Assembly: GCF_024362365.1 (NCBI RefSeq)
Contig: NZ_CP101464.1
Location: forward strand, 2,852,001-2,916,000
Source of the DNA: Janibacter sp. CX7
Lineage (GTDB): Bacteria; Actinomycetota; Actinomycetes; Actinomycetales; Dermatophilaceae
Reading direction: 5' to 3'
DNA length: 64,000 nt
The translations under genes were made by a program, and so were the position numbers. The notes beneath the pieces were generated by a model. The model was not told the origin of the DNA, searched no databases, and saw nothing but the letters and a program-made list of their open reading frames with translations. Of the stretch, positions 16,337-25,174 are shown one piece after another; position 1 is the first letter of the stretch; each line of letters starts with the position of its first letter.

Positions 16337-17643
16337 CGCGCACCCTCGGAGCGAAGGGGGATCCGCGCCCGGACCCGATAGCCACCCAGCGGTCGCGGCC
16401 CGATCTCGACGCTCCCGTGGTGCGACTGGACCCGCTCGCGGATACCGAGCTGGCCCATGCCGGTGCCGGAGGTGCCCGGGAGCGGCCGGCCGTCGTCGGT
16501 GACCTCGACCTCGGCGTGCTCGCCGTCGACGCGCACGGTCACGCGCGCGGTGCGGGCGGTCGAGTGCTTCGTGACATTGGTCAGCGCCTCCTGGGCGGTG
16601 CGGTAGAGGGAGTGCCCGATCGATGCCGGCACGGCGTCGACGTCACCATCGCGGGCCTCGACGACCTCGTGGACCACGGTCAGACCCGACCCGCTGCGGG
16701 CCTGCGCCATCTCGGCGATGTCGCCGAGCGTCGGCTCCGGGGCGTGGCCGTCCGCGGCGGCCGGGGACTCTCGCATCCGCAGCGTGCCGAGGAGCCCACG
16801 CATCTGCGTGACGGCGTCGCGGCTGCCACCCTCGATCCGGGCGAGCGCCCCCTTCGCCGCCTCGGGGTCACGGTCCATGACCCGACGGGCCGCGGCCGCC
16901 TGCACCCCGATCCCGGAGACGTGGTGGGCGACGACGTCGTGCAGCTCGCGGGCGATGCGCAGACGTTCGTCGATGACGGCCGCCTCGCGCAGCTGCTCGG
17001 TCTGCTCGCTGATCGTGACGGTCTGCTGCTCGAGGTGCGCCCGCTGCCGTGCGGATCGCCAGGCGACCTGCCCGCCGAGGACGGCCCCGCCGAAGTACAG
17101 GACGTTGATGGCCCCGAGCATGAGCGGGGCGGCGACGGTCGCCGGGACCCACGCGTCGGGGTCGCTCGCCTCCACCATGTCGCCGAGGACCTGGCCGACG
17201 GCGATCCCCCAGATCAGCCAGAGACCCATCGCGAAGATGATCACCGAGTAGACGAGGGCCATCGCGCGACGGTTCCTCGCCCACGCGACGCCACCGAGGA
17301 CGACGAGGAAGTAGGCGATCTGCGTCGACAGCAGGCTCGCCATGAGCGGCTCGAGCGTCGAGATCGCCCAGTAGGCGACGGAGCCGCCGATGACGGTGGC
17401 GAGCGGGAAGCGTCGCCGGGTGAGCAGGAAGAGCGCGGGCACCGCGGTGTAGAGCCACTGCTGCCACCGCGGGGCGTCGATCTCGACGAGCCCGCCGAGC
17501 GCGCGCATCAGCTCGAGGACGAAGAGCGAGGCCGCGACGACCGCGAGGGTGAAGAGGAGGTCCCCGCGGCTGATCGTGCCGCCGGGACGGACCCAGTCGT
17601 CGTCGAGGGCGAAGAAGTCGCCGACGCGCTCCGACCAGGCCAT
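16333..17643 (-). CDS. Membrane sensor histidine kinase (DesK/LiaS-type, HisKA_3)
   Basis: A 436-residue kinase with about five or six membrane helices in its first 200 residues and only short extracytoplasmic loops, so it may sense the membrane itself. The HisKA_3 motif RIARELHDVVAHHVSG contains the phospho-His; AQEALTNVTKHS is the N box and VTDDGRPLPG the G1 region. ATG 17643 was chosen over an in-frame codon at 17673, which would overlap the upstream gene. It is coupled to the LuxR regulator and lies upstream of an ABC-2 exporter, a common cell-envelope stress arrangement. Confidence 0.9.
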   Translation of the reverse strand: MAWSERVGDFFALDDDWVRPGGTISRGDLLFTLAVVAASLFVLELMRALGGLVEIDAPRWQQWLYTAVPALFLLTRRRFPLATVIGGSVAYWAISTLEPLMASLLSTQIAYFLVVLGGVAWARNRRAMALVYSVIIFAMGLWLIWGIAVGQVLGDMVEASDPDAWVPATVAAPLMLGAINVLYFGGAVLGGQVAWRSARQRAHLEQQTVTISEQTEQLREAAVIDERLRIARELHDVVAHHVSGIGVQAAAARRVMDRDPEAAKGALARIEGGSRDAVTQMRGLLGTLRMRESPAAADGHAPEPTLGDIAEMAQARSGSGLTVVHEVVEARDGDVDAVPASIGHSLYRTAQEALTNVTKHSTARTARVTVRVDGEHAEVEVTDDGRPLPGTSGTGMGQLGIRERVQSHHGSVEIGPRPLGGYRVRARIPLRSEGAR

Positions 17644-17653
17644 GGGGTGCCGG

Positions 17654-18295
17654 TCAGAGGGTGACCGGGCCACCCGGGGTGTTGAAGGTGACCGACATCA
17701 GGCCGGGCGTGCCGTGCGGCGCGACGAAGTCGAAGGTGATGACCGACGAGGTCTCCTCCGGCGTGCGCCCACCGAGCCAGTCGGTGACGCGGGCCGGGTC
17801 GCCGGCGATCATGAGCGAGGCGATGGTGACGTCGGTCGACGCCTCCTGCGACGGGTGCGGCGAGCCCTCGCCCCACTTGACGAAGAAGGGCAGCTGCGGG
17901 TCGGCGAGGGTGCCCTTGATGCCGATCTGCTTCCAGAGGAACTCGCGACCGTCGGAGAGGCGACGGTTGCCGTCGACGGCCTTGCGGTCGAGGCGCTCCT
18001 CGACCTTCTCGATCTCGTCGTCGACCCGGATGACCCAGCCCATCCAGCCGCCGCCGGCCTCGGAGCGGGCGCGCACGACCTGGCCGAAGGGGGCCTTGTC
18101 GGAGCTGGGGTGGTCGAGGACCTCGACGATCTCGACGTAGCGCTCGTGGGCGAGCGGCAGGATCATGTTGCGCGTGCCGAAGCGCGGGTGGATGCCCCCG
18201 TCGACGGGAGTGACGCCCAGGGCATCGCCGAGGCGCTCGGCCGTGGCCTTGACACCGGACTGGTCTGCAGCATAGGAGACGTGGTCAACGCGCAT
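17654..18295 (-). CDS. Glyoxalase-like (VOC superfamily) domain protein
   Basis: A 213-residue protein of the Glyoxalase_3-like group: it opens RVDHVSYAADQSG, has the NMILPLAHERYVEIVEV strand pair and ends with a second half-repeat (TFDFVAPHGTPGLMSV). VOC proteins bind a divalent metal between paired beta-alpha-beta modules; His in DHVSYA and Glu in YVEIVEV are plausible ligands. No substrate is known. It ends 11 bp before the kinase start and could be cotranscribed. CACGAT 6 bp before the ATG may be a -10 for a leaderless start. Confidence 0.78.
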   Translation of the reverse strand: MRVDHVSYAADQSGVKATAERLGDALGVTPVDGGIHPRFGTRNMILPLAHERYVEIVEVLDHPSSDKAPFGQVVRARSEAGGGWMGWVIRVDDEIEKVEERLDRKAVDGNRRLSDGREFLWKQIGIKGTLADPQLPFFVKWGEGSPHPSQEASTDVTIASLMIAGDPARVTDWLGGRTPEETSSVITFDFVAPHGTPGLMSVTFNTPGGPVTL

Positions 18296-18387
18296 GCAGG
18301 CATCGTGGCACAGGGCAGCGCCCGCCCCGTAATCGGGGTGGCACGGGGGTGCGACGAGCGTGCCGAAGGGGGGCGGCCCGGGCCGCG

Positions 18388-19197
18388 TCAGCCGGCCCGC
18401 CGCTGGCGCACGGCCTCGTAGACGACGATCGCCGCCGAGGTGGCGACGTTGAGCGAGTTCGCCTGTCCCACCATGGGGATCCGTACGCGGTGCTGGGCCC
18501 GCGCGAGCGCGGCGTCGGTCAGGCCGTACTTCTCCGAGCCGACCGCGACGGCCACGGCACCGGTGAGATCGGCGTCGGTGTGCTCGACGTCGGTGTCGGG
18601 GGTCGTCGCGACGACCGCGACCCCGTGCTCGGCGAGCCAGGCCCACGCCTCGTCGGTGCTCGCGGCCGCGACCGGCACCGAAAACACCGTGCCCTTGCTC
18701 GAGCGGATGACGTTGGGGTTGCCCCAGTCGGTCACCGGGTCGGCCGAGAGCACGAGCGCGACACCCGCCGCGTCGGCGGTGCGCAGCATGGCGCCGAGGT
18801 TGCCCGGCTTCTCCACCCCTTCGCACAGCAGGACGAGGGCGTCGTCCGGCAGGTCGACCTCGTCGAGGCCCAGCCCGGGGGTGGGCACCTTGGCGAGGAT
18901 GCCGTCGGGCCCCTCGCGGTAGGCGACCTTGTCGAAGGCGGTGCGCCCGAGCTCGACGACCTCGGCCCCGAGGCCGCGGGCGCGCTCGACGAGCGCCGCC
19001 CCGACGTCGGGGTCGAGCATGAGCTCGGGGCAGTGGAAGACCGTGAAGGGGCGGACACCGGCGTCGAGCGCGAGGGTGGTCTCCTCGAGCCCCTCGACGA
19101 GGGTGGTCCCGGTGGTCTCGCGGGCGCGACGGCGACGCAGGGTCACGAGGTCCTTGAGGCGCTGGTTGGCCGGCGAGGTGATGACGAGATCGGACAT
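18388..19197 (-). CDS. SpoU/TrmH-family RNA 2'-O-ribose methyltransferase
   Basis: A 269-residue SPOUT methyltransferase. The N-terminal substrate-binding domain begins SPANQRLKDLVTLRRRRARE. The knotted domain has motif 1 (EGVEKPGNLGAMLRTADA), motif 2 (VAVAVGSEKYGLTD) and motif 3 (IPMVGQANSLNVATSAAIV). These enzymes methylate rRNA or tRNA ribose; specificity cannot be assigned. It is divergent from the PAP2 gene 30 bp away. Confidence 0.9.
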   Translation of the reverse strand: MSDLVITSPANQRLKDLVTLRRRRARETTGTTLVEGLEETTLALDAGVRPFTVFHCPELMLDPDVGAALVERARGLGAEVVELGRTAFDKVAYREGPDGILAKVPTPGLGLDEVDLPDDALVLLCEGVEKPGNLGAMLRTADAAGVALVLSADPVTDWGNPNVIRSSKGTVFSVPVAAASTDEAWAWLAEHGVAVVATTPDTDVEHTDADLTGAVAVAVGSEKYGLTDAALARAQHRVRIPMVGQANSLNVATSAAIVVYEAVRQRRAG

Positions 19198-19227
19198 GGC
19201 GGGTCCAGCATGCCGCACAATCGCTGG

Positions 19228-19893
19228 ATGCCGACCGACCGCCACGTGTCCCCCCTTCGCGTCGTCGTGGCGGTGGCCGCGATGGTCGCCGTCATGCTGC
19301 TCGTCGCGGCGCTGGGCGAGTGGGTGATCATCCCCTCGTCGGCGCTGCGCGAGCTGGACGAAGGGAGTGCCTCCCGGGCCGTCGCCCTGCTCGCCGACCA
19401 CGACGGCCTGGCCGAGGCGGCGCGCGTGTGGTCCGACCTCAGCGGACCGTGGGTGGTGCACCCGATCGTGGCGATCGCCGCCGGCGCACTCGTGCTGCGG
19501 CGCCGGATCACCGCCCGGGCCGGGGTGGTCGTCATGGCGATCGGCCTCGTCGGGTGGGCGCTCGGTGCGGTGGCCAAGGAGATCGTCGAGCGACCACGAC
19601 CGGCGCAGGCGGTGCTCGAGGTCGGCAGCTTCAGCTATCCGAGCGGGCACGCGACCAACATCGCGCTCGGCGCGGTGCTGCTCATCGCCCTCGCCCGGGC
19701 CGCCGAGCGGGCCTGGATCCGCTGGGGCACAGCGCTGCTCGCGCTGCTCGCCGTCATCCTCACCGCCGCCGACCGGATCCTGCTCGGCGTCCACTACGTC
19801 ACCGACGTCGCCATGGGGCTGGGCTTCGGCGCTGCCGCCGCGACCCTCGCCCTGGCCTGCCTCCCCCTTCGCCCCAACTCTGCAAAACCCTAG
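19228..19893 (+). CDS. PAP2-family membrane phosphatase
   Basis: A 221-residue membrane protein with about six helices. The three phosphatase motifs are clear: KEIVERPRP, YPSGHATN and DRILLGVHYVTD with catalytic His. Likely substrates are undecaprenyl or phosphatidate diphosphates at the outer membrane face. The last residues (NSAKP) and the TAG stop are encoded by the first half of a palindromic repeat, so the original C-terminus may have been replaced. CACAAT 6 bp before the ATG fits a leaderless start. Confidence 0.88.
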   Translation: MPTDRHVSPLRVVVAVAAMVAVMLLVAALGEWVIIPSSALRELDEGSASRAVALLADHDGLAEAARVWSDLSGPWVVHPIVAIAAGALVLRRRITARAGVVVMAIGLVGWALGAVAKEIVERPRPAQAVLEVGSFSYPSGHATNIALGAVLLIALARAAERAWIRWGTALLALLAVILTAADRILLGVHYVTDVAMGLGFGAAAATLALACLPLRPNSAKP

Positions 19894-19948
19894 GGTCTTG
19901 CAGATTTGACAGCCCCTAACTCTGCAAAACCCTAGGGTCCTGCAGGGT
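19876..19948. terminator. CCCTAGGG hairpin pair 1 (two copies)
   Basis: Two hairpins, 19876-19906 and 19918-19948, have arms ACTCTGCA and TGCAG around CCCTAGGG. The first contains the TAG stop of the PAP2 gene and the second the TAG stop of the convergent ABC-F gene. They are probably bidirectional terminators. The same element is present in four other pairs. Confidence 0.8.
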
Positions 19949-21608
19949 CAGGGGCGACGTCGGCGAGCCGGCCGTCGCGGATCGCCCAGCGGCGAGTGAG
20001 GCCGAGCCGGCCCAGGAAGTCCTCGTCGTGGCTGACGACGAGCAGCGCGCCCTCGTAGGCGGCGAGGGCGTCGACGAGCTGGTCGACGCTGTCGACGTCG
20101 AGACTGTTGGTCGGTTCGTCGAGCACGACGAGCTGCGGCGCCGGGTCCGCGAGCAGCACGCTGGCCAGCGCCACGCGGAAGCGTTCGCCGCCGGACAGGC
20201 CCGCGACCCGCCGCTCCGCGAGCGCGCCCCGGAAGAGGAAGCGCGCCAACGACGCCCGCACCTGCTGCGGCGGCACCGTCGGCGCAGCCGCCCGGACCGT
20301 CTCGAGGATCGTCAGCTCGTCGTCGAGCTCGATCCGCTGCGGCAGGTGACCGACCTCGTCGATGCGCCCGACGCACCTCGCCACCGGCTCCACCGCCACG
20401 GGCAGGCCGAGGACTTCTCGCAGCAGGGTGGTCTTGCCGGCGCCGTTGGGCCCGGTCAGGGCGATTCGCTCCGGCCCGCGGACCACGACGGGACGAAGGG
20501 GGTCCCCCGCACCTGCTCCAGGCACCGCCGCGTCGGGCGCGACGGGCTGCAGGGTGAGCACGGTGCGCCCTGCCGGCACCCGCGTCGCGGGCAGCTCGAT
20601 GCGCACCGACCGGTCCTCGCGGACCCGTGCCTCGGCGTCGGCGAGCGAGGACTCGGCCCGCTGCAGCCGGTCGTCGTGGATGTCGCGGTGTTTGGCGGCG
20701 GACTTCTCCGCCTGCATGCCCCACGTCTTCATGACGATCTTCGGCGCCCGCTTGCTCGCGTAGTCGCGGTCGGCGATGCGCTGCCGGCCCGCGAGCTTGA
20801 GCTCGGCCTCGATGCGATCGCGCTTCTGCCGACGCAGGTCCTGCTCTGCGGCCTGCACGGCGTCGGCGGCCGCCTGCTGCTCGGCGTCGATCGCCGCGCG
20901 GTAGACCGACCACGGCCCGTCGAAGCTCCGCAGCTCCCGCCCGTGCACCTCGACGATGCGGTCGACGTGCTCGAGAAGCTCGGTGTCGTGGCTGACGACG
21001 ACGAGCGACCGCTGCGTCGGCCAGGCGTCGATCGCCGCGACCAGCCGGTCGCGGGCGGCCCCGTCGAGGTTGTTCGTCGGCTCGTCGAGCAGCGCGACAT
21101 CGGCCCGCTGCAGCTGGAGGGCGGCGAGCCCGACGGTGACGACCTCACCTCCCGAGAGCGTGCCGAGCCGACGGTCGAGCAGGTCGGGCCCTGCGGGCAG
21201 GCCGAGGGCGGCGAGCGTCGACATGGCCTCGGCCTCTATGCCCCAGCGGCCTTCTGCCACATCAAAGTTCGCCTGGTCGAGCGACCCGGCCTCGATGGCG
21301 CCGATCGCCGCCAGCACGGGCGCGATGCCGAGCGCCTCGGCCGCGGTGCGCGTGGTGTCGAGGCCGAGCTGCTGCGGCAGCGTGGCGACCGTGCCCGCGA
21401 CGTGCACGGCGCCGGAGGTCGGGGCGAGCTCGCCGGCCATGAGGCGCAGCAGGGTCGTCTTGCCGGAGCCGTTGCGCCCGACGAGGCCGGTGCGGCCGTG
21501 GCCGAAGGACCCGCTGACGTCGTCGAGGGCACGGGTGCCGTCGGGCCAGTCGAGGGTGAGGTGGGTGAGGGTGACGAGGGCGTCGGCCCCGGTGGTGGGT
21601 GCTGACAT
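19932..21608 (-). CDS. ABC-F family ATPase, duplicated ATPase domains
   Basis: A 558-residue protein with two ABC domains and no membrane part. Domain 1 has GLVGRNGSGKTTLL, LSGGEVVTVGL and VALLDEPTNNLDG; domain 2 has IALTGPNGAGKTTLL, LSGGERFRVALA and LVVLDEPTNSLDV. A charged helical linker of about 90 residues separates them. ABC-F proteins act on ribosomes as translation factors or antibiotic-resistance proteins; which applies here is not decidable. ATG follows AGGAGATCACCC. Its stop codon falls inside a CCCTAGGG hairpin. Confidence 0.9.
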   Translation of the reverse strand: MSAPTTGADALVTLTHLTLDWPDGTRALDDVSGSFGHGRTGLVGRNGSGKTTLLRLMAGELAPTSGAVHVAGTVATLPQQLGLDTTRTAAEALGIAPVLAAIGAIEAGSLDQANFDVAEGRWGIEAEAMSTLAALGLPAGPDLLDRRLGTLSGGEVVTVGLAALQLQRADVALLDEPTNNLDGAARDRLVAAIDAWPTQRSLVVVSHDTELLEHVDRIVEVHGRELRSFDGPWSVYRAAIDAEQQAAADAVQAAEQDLRRQKRDRIEAELKLAGRQRIADRDYASKRAPKIVMKTWGMQAEKSAAKHRDIHDDRLQRAESSLADAEARVREDRSVRIELPATRVPAGRTVLTLQPVAPDAAVPGAGAGDPLRPVVVRGPERIALTGPNGAGKTTLLREVLGLPVAVEPVARCVGRIDEVGHLPQRIELDDELTILETVRAAAPTVPPQQVRASLARFLFRGALAERRVAGLSGGERFRVALASVLLADPAPQLVVLDEPTNSLDVDSVDQLVDALAAYEGALLVVSHDEDFLGRLGLTRRWAIRDGRLADVAPDPAGP

Positions 21609-21820
21609 GGGTGATCTCCTGCCGTGGCGGCGAGCGCACGCCGACGGGACTCGCGGTGCGTGGGCCGCGGTCGGTCGCGCTGGTCAGTCGCGGGAGATCT
21701 GGTGCCGCATCAGGCGGGTCATCACCTCTGGTCGGGGGGACCGGGCGCTGTCACCGACCGGTCGGACCCGACAAGGGTAGGGACTCCCCCTTCGCCCCGG
21801 CAACCGGTTTTGCCGAACCC

Positions 21821-21894
21821 AGCTCTGCACAACCCTAGGGTCCTGCACGGTCACGGCCGCCAAACTCTGCACAACCCTAGGGTCTTGCAGAGTT
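21821..21894. terminator. CCCTAGGG hairpin pair 2
   Basis: Two copies, 21821-21851 and 21862-21894. The second has a near-perfect stem AACTCTGCA/TGCAGAGTT around CCCTAGGG. They follow the DUF1206 gene stop at 21913 (minus strand) and precede the ABC-F gene, so they probably terminate the former. The remainder of the 304-bp gap (21609-21820) shows nothing I can identify beyond the ABC-F promoter region. Confidence 0.78.
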
Positions 21895-21912
21895 CCGGGG
21901 ACGAAGGGGAGG

Positions 21913-22734
21913 TCAGATCCGCTGGTGACGTGCCCTGGCGAAGCAGTAGAGGCCGAAGGCCACGAGACCGGCCGCGACGACGGTGAGCAGCGCGGGGCCG
22001 AAGGGCTCGTCGCGCAGGGACTTCAGGGCGCCGTCGAGACCGTCGGCCTCCGAGGACTGGTGCTGGACGGCGGCGATGACGAAGAAGGCACCGACGAGGG
22101 CGAGGACGCCTCCCTTCGCCGGGTAGCCGACCATGCCGGCCACCGTCGCGAGGCGCCCGGGGTGCTCCTCGAGGTCGTCGAGGAACGTGCGGGTCACGCC
22201 CTTGTAGACGTGGTAGCCGCCGACGGCGATGACCGCGACACCCACCGCACCGACGAGGACCTGGCCGGCGGGCGCCTTCATCAGGGTCGCGGTGACGTCC
22301 TGGGAGGACTGCTCCGAGGAGGACGACGAGCCGGAGCCGACGGCGAACTGCGCTGCGGTCCAGGCGATCGCGGCGTAGACGAGCGCCTTGCCGACGGCCT
22401 TCACCCGGTCGGCCGCACCGCTCTCGCCGACGCTGGGACCGACCGCGACGGTCAGCTGCCACAGCACGAGAGCGGCGAGCCCGACGACGATGACCCACAT
22501 GAGGACGGTGCCCGCGGGGTTGCTCGCGAGGGTCGCCAGCGCGCCGGACTGGTCGGCCTGGCCACCGCCGCCCCAGCCGACCCGACCGGCGGTCCACCCG
22601 AGGACGATGTGCAGGAGCCCCGAGACGACGAAACCGACGCGGGCCAGCGTCTCGAGGGCGGGGTGGTCGCCGACCTTGCGGGCGGCATCGGTGGCGGCGT
22701 CATGGGCGTCGCCGAGATCAGGAGAGTGGCTCAC
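21913..22734 (-). CDS. DUF1206 membrane protein
   Basis: A 273-residue membrane protein with six hydrophobic helices arranged as three helix pairs, each with a conserved GxxxxGxxxxxxG-like start (LARVGFVVSGLLHIVLG; VKAVGKALVYAAIAWTA; MVGYPAKGGVLALVGAF). This threefold pattern is DUF1206. The second and third pairs are separated by a Ser-rich hydrophilic loop (residues about 120-135). Function is unknown. A CCCTAGGG hairpin pair follows its stop. Confidence 0.87.
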   Translation of the reverse strand: MSHSPDLGDAHDAATDAARKVGDHPALETLARVGFVVSGLLHIVLGWTAGRVGWGGGGQADQSGALATLASNPAGTVLMWVIVVGLAALVLWQLTVAVGPSVGESGAADRVKAVGKALVYAAIAWTAAQFAVGSGSSSSSEQSSQDVTATLMKAPAGQVLVGAVGVAVIAVGGYHVYKGVTRTFLDDLEEHPGRLATVAGMVGYPAKGGVLALVGAFFVIAAVQHQSSEADGLDGALKSLRDEPFGPALLTVVAAGLVAFGLYCFARARHQRI

Positions 22735-22764
22735 GGGGACATGATGCCCCCGCCGGGGCCCTCC

Positions 22765-23556
22765 TCAGTGGAGCGGAGCGAGGGCGTCTGCGAGACCGTC
22801 GTCGTCGACCGACCCGGTCGTCTCGTCGGCGGCCGCGACGACCTCCGGCGGGGCACCTCCCATGGCGACGCCGCGGGCGGCCCAGCGGAGCATCTCGAGG
22901 TCGTTGCGCTGGTCCCCGGCGGCGAAGGTGCACGAGGGCTCGATGCCGAGCTTGCGCCGGACGAGCTCGAGGGCCGAGCCCTTCGACACGCCCTCGGGGG
23001 CGAGGTCGAGCCACGCGGTGTAGCCGACGGCATAGCTCACGCCGTGCAGCCCGATCCGCTCGACGAGCTCGAGGAAGTCCTCGCTCTGGCCCTCGGGGTC
23101 GTGGAAGCTCACACGGGTGGTCGGCCGGGCGACGAGCTCCTCGAAGGGGACGACGACCTGCTCGCCCTGCAGCACGCCCTCGGGGTAGGGCCGGGCGACC
23201 TTGAAGCCGACGCCGACCTCCTCGACCGCGACGAGGATGTGCGGCGCGTGCTCCATGACGAGCGTCAGCGCCTGCCGCGGGTCGAAGGTCACCGTCTCCT
23301 CGACGAGGTACCCGTCGGGGGCCGTCGGGTCGAGCCGCACGGTCACGGCGCCGTTGGAGCACACGGCGAACCCGTGGCTGAGATCGAGCGCCCGCAGGAC
23401 CGGCAGGGTCGCGACGACCGATCGGCCCGTCGAGATGACGATCTCGTGGCCGGCGTCGGAGACTGCGCGGATCGCGTCGCGCGTGCGCTCCCCGAGCTCT
23501 CCGGCGTGGGTGACGATCGTGCCGTCGACATCCAGGGCGACGAGGTGCGGCTCCAT
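22765..23556 (-). CDS. HAD-superfamily Cof-type phosphatase
   Basis: A 263-residue HAD hydrolase. Motif I is ALDVDGTIVTH with the nucleophile Asp, motif II is ISTGRS, and motifs III/IV are KGSALELV and AAGDQRNDLEML. The large inserted cap between motifs II and III is the Cof (IIB) type that acts on sugar or nucleotide phosphates. ATG 23556 is chosen because TAGCGT ends 7 bp upstream. Substrate unknown. Confidence 0.9.
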   Translation of the reverse strand: MEPHLVALDVDGTIVTHAGELGERTRDAIRAVSDAGHEIVISTGRSVVATLPVLRALDLSHGFAVCSNGAVTVRLDPTAPDGYLVEETVTFDPRQALTLVMEHAPHILVAVEEVGVGFKVARPYPEGVLQGEQVVVPFEELVARPTTRVSFHDPEGQSEDFLELVERIGLHGVSYAVGYTAWLDLAPEGVSKGSALELVRRKLGIEPSCTFAAGDQRNDLEMLRWAARGVAMGGAPPEVVAAADETTGSVDDDGLADALAPLH

Positions 23557-23563
23557 GGTCGCC

Positions 23564-23569
23564 ACGCTA
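23564..23569 (-). promoter_or_regulatory. Probable -10 element (TAGCGT), leaderless HAD phosphatase gene
   Basis: TAGCGT on the minus strand ends 7 bp before ATG 23556. No ribosome site is visible in the short spacer. Confidence 0.55.
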
Positions 23570-23590
23570 TCTGCCGTGCCCCTTCCGGTC

Positions 23591-23645
23591 CCTGAGTGGG
23601 TCCCACGCTCCGCGTGGGCGGTCGCGAAGCGACCGTCTCGAAGGG
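23591..23645. repeat. REP-like element: CCTGAGTGGGTCCCACG..CGAAGGG, copy 1
   Basis: Contains two small hairpins, CCCACG/CGTGGG (23602-23618) and GGTCGC/GCGACC (23620-23634). The first 33 bp recur with one change at 47258-47290, and the last 25 bp recur inverted at 49616-49640. It lies between the HAD and siderophore-interacting protein genes. Confidence 0.65.
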
Positions 23646-23662
23646 CTGTCAGGTGGGCGGGG

Positions 23663-24529
23663 TCAGCCGCGGGCGGCGCCGAGCTTCCAGTAGCCCGAGA
23701 AGGTGATGGCCCGCTTGTCCATTCCGACCTCCTGCACGAGGTGACGCCGAAGGGAGGTCGCCAGCCCCGACTCCCCGCACAGCCACGCGTAGTCCAGGTC
23801 GGCGGTCAGGTCCGGGGCGGTCGCGAGGGCGGCGAGCACGGCGGTGCCCGGCGCGGCGTCGCCGCGCTCGTGGACGGTCACCGCAGCCGGGAGGTCGAGC
23901 CCGTCGAGCACCACGCGGGAGCCGACCTCGACATGCGCCTCGATGCCCTCGCCGAGACCCGGCAGGCCCCGGCGGAAGCGCTCCTCGAGGATCGCGAGCA
24001 GCGCAGGCACGGCCGTCTCGTCCGCCACGATCAGCTGACGGGGCGCGTCCCACGTCGAGTACAGCGCGCCACCGGAGCGGAAGCCGGCGGTGTCGCCCAC
24101 GGCGGCCGTCGTCGCCCACGCCGAACCCGGCCCGGAGTCACCGTGGGTGACGATGTCGACGTCGAGCTCCCCTTCGTCACGACGCAGCGCGCGCACGGTG
24201 TACCAGCGCAGGCCCGGCTGCTCGCTCTCGGGCATGTCGGCGATGGCGGTGCGCACATTGGTCCGCTCGGGGTCGGGCAGGTGCAGCCGGCCGTCGGCGC
24301 CGGGCATGAGCAGGCCGAAGTACTCGTCGGGGCCGAGCAGCTCGTAGCGGGTCAGCTCCGGCGCACTCAGGGTGATCCGACGCATGACCGGGTTGAGGTC
24401 GACGACCCGCGACACCGTGACGGTGAACTGCGACTCCTCCGGACGCTCCGCGTAGTCGGCCATCGTGCGGCGCGCGTAGGCGCGGGCGGCGCCGAGGACG
24501 ACGCGGTCCTTGAGCTCGGCGATCTTCAT
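23663..24529 (-). CDS. Siderophore-interacting protein (FAD-dependent ferric reductase, ViuB/SIP family)
   Basis: A 288-residue SIP-family protein. It has the flavin-binding RWYTVRAL motif (RxYT), the preceding TNVRTAIAD segment and a C-terminal NAD(P)H domain with WLCGESGLATSLRRHL. It reduces ferric siderophores in the cytosol to release iron. A 19-bp iron box at 24558-24576, 29 bp upstream of the ATG, implies repression by an IdeR/DtxR protein when iron is plentiful. No siderophore genes are in the window. Confidence 0.9.
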   Translation of the reverse strand: MKIAELKDRVVLGAARAYARRTMADYAERPEESQFTVTVSRVVDLNPVMRRITLSAPELTRYELLGPDEYFGLLMPGADGRLHLPDPERTNVRTAIADMPESEQPGLRWYTVRALRRDEGELDVDIVTHGDSGPGSAWATTAAVGDTAGFRSGGALYSTWDAPRQLIVADETAVPALLAILEERFRRGLPGLGEGIEAHVEVGSRVVLDGLDLPAAVTVHERGDAAPGTAVLAALATAPDLTADLDYAWLCGESGLATSLRRHLVQEVGMDKRAITFSGYWKLGAARG

Positions 24530-24557
24530 GACTCTCCTGGTGCCGGAATCGACTGAC

Positions 24558-24576
24558 TTAGGAGAGCCTAACCTCT
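24558..24576. promoter_or_regulatory. IdeR/DtxR iron box
   Basis: TTAGGAGAGCCTAACCTCT matches the actinobacterial iron-box consensus TTAGGTTAGSCTAACCTAA at 15 of 19 positions, with both TTAGG and CCTAACC halves kept. It lies directly upstream of the siderophore-interacting protein gene. Confidence 0.8.
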
Positions 24577-24613
24577 TCGGCCTGCTTTCCCCAGACCGGA
24601 CCGACGTGCCGGC

Positions 24614-25168
24614 TCAGGCGAGCCCGAGCTCCTCGAGCCCGAAGACGTGGCGGTACTCGAGGCCCGCCTCGGCGAACTTCTCCGCCGCACCGGTCGCCCG
24701 GTCGGCGATCGTCGCGACGGCGACGACCTCGGCGCCCGCCTCGCGGGCGGCATTGGCGGCCTCGAGCGGCGAGTTGCCCGTCGTCGAGGTGTCCTCGACG
24801 ATCAGGACGCGGCGACCGGAGATCGACGGGCCCTCGATGCGCTGCTGCAGGCCGTGCGCCTTGCCCGCCTTGCGCACCACGAAGGCGTCCAGCCGCTCCC
24901 CCTTCGCCGCGGTGGCGTGGAGCATCGACGTGGCGACCGGGTCGGCGCCGAGGGTCAGCCCGCCGACGGCATCGAAGTCCAGGTCGGAGACCAGGTCGAG
25001 CATGACGCGGCCGACGAGCGGGGAGGCCTCGCCGTCGAGGGTGATGCGGCGCAGGTCGACGTAGTAGTCGGCCTCCTTGCCGGAGGAGAGGGTCACGCGT
25101 CCGTGGACGATGGCCTTGTCCTTGACGATCTCGAGCAGGCGGGCGCGGTCGGCGGCGATGTCAGTCAC
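24614..25168 (-). CDS. pyrE: Orotate phosphoribosyltransferase
   Basis: A 184-residue enzyme of pyrimidine synthesis that joins orotate to PRPP. The PRPP-binding signature VLIVEDTSTTGNSPLEAA is exact for the family, and FVVRKAGKAHGLQQRIEG carries the catalytic Lys. Start is GTG 25168 with TAGACT 6 bp upstream, so a leaderless mRNA is likely. It is not with other pyr genes, which is usual for actinobacterial pyrE. Confidence 0.94.
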   Translation of the reverse strand: MTDIAADRARLLEIVKDKAIVHGRVTLSSGKEADYYVDLRRITLDGEASPLVGRVMLDLVSDLDFDAVGGLTLGADPVATSMLHATAAKGERLDAFVVRKAGKAHGLQQRIEGPSISGRRVLIVEDTSTTGNSPLEAANAAREAGAEVVAVATIADRATGAAEKFAEAGLEYRHVFGLEELGLA

Positions 25169-25174
25169 GCCCGC

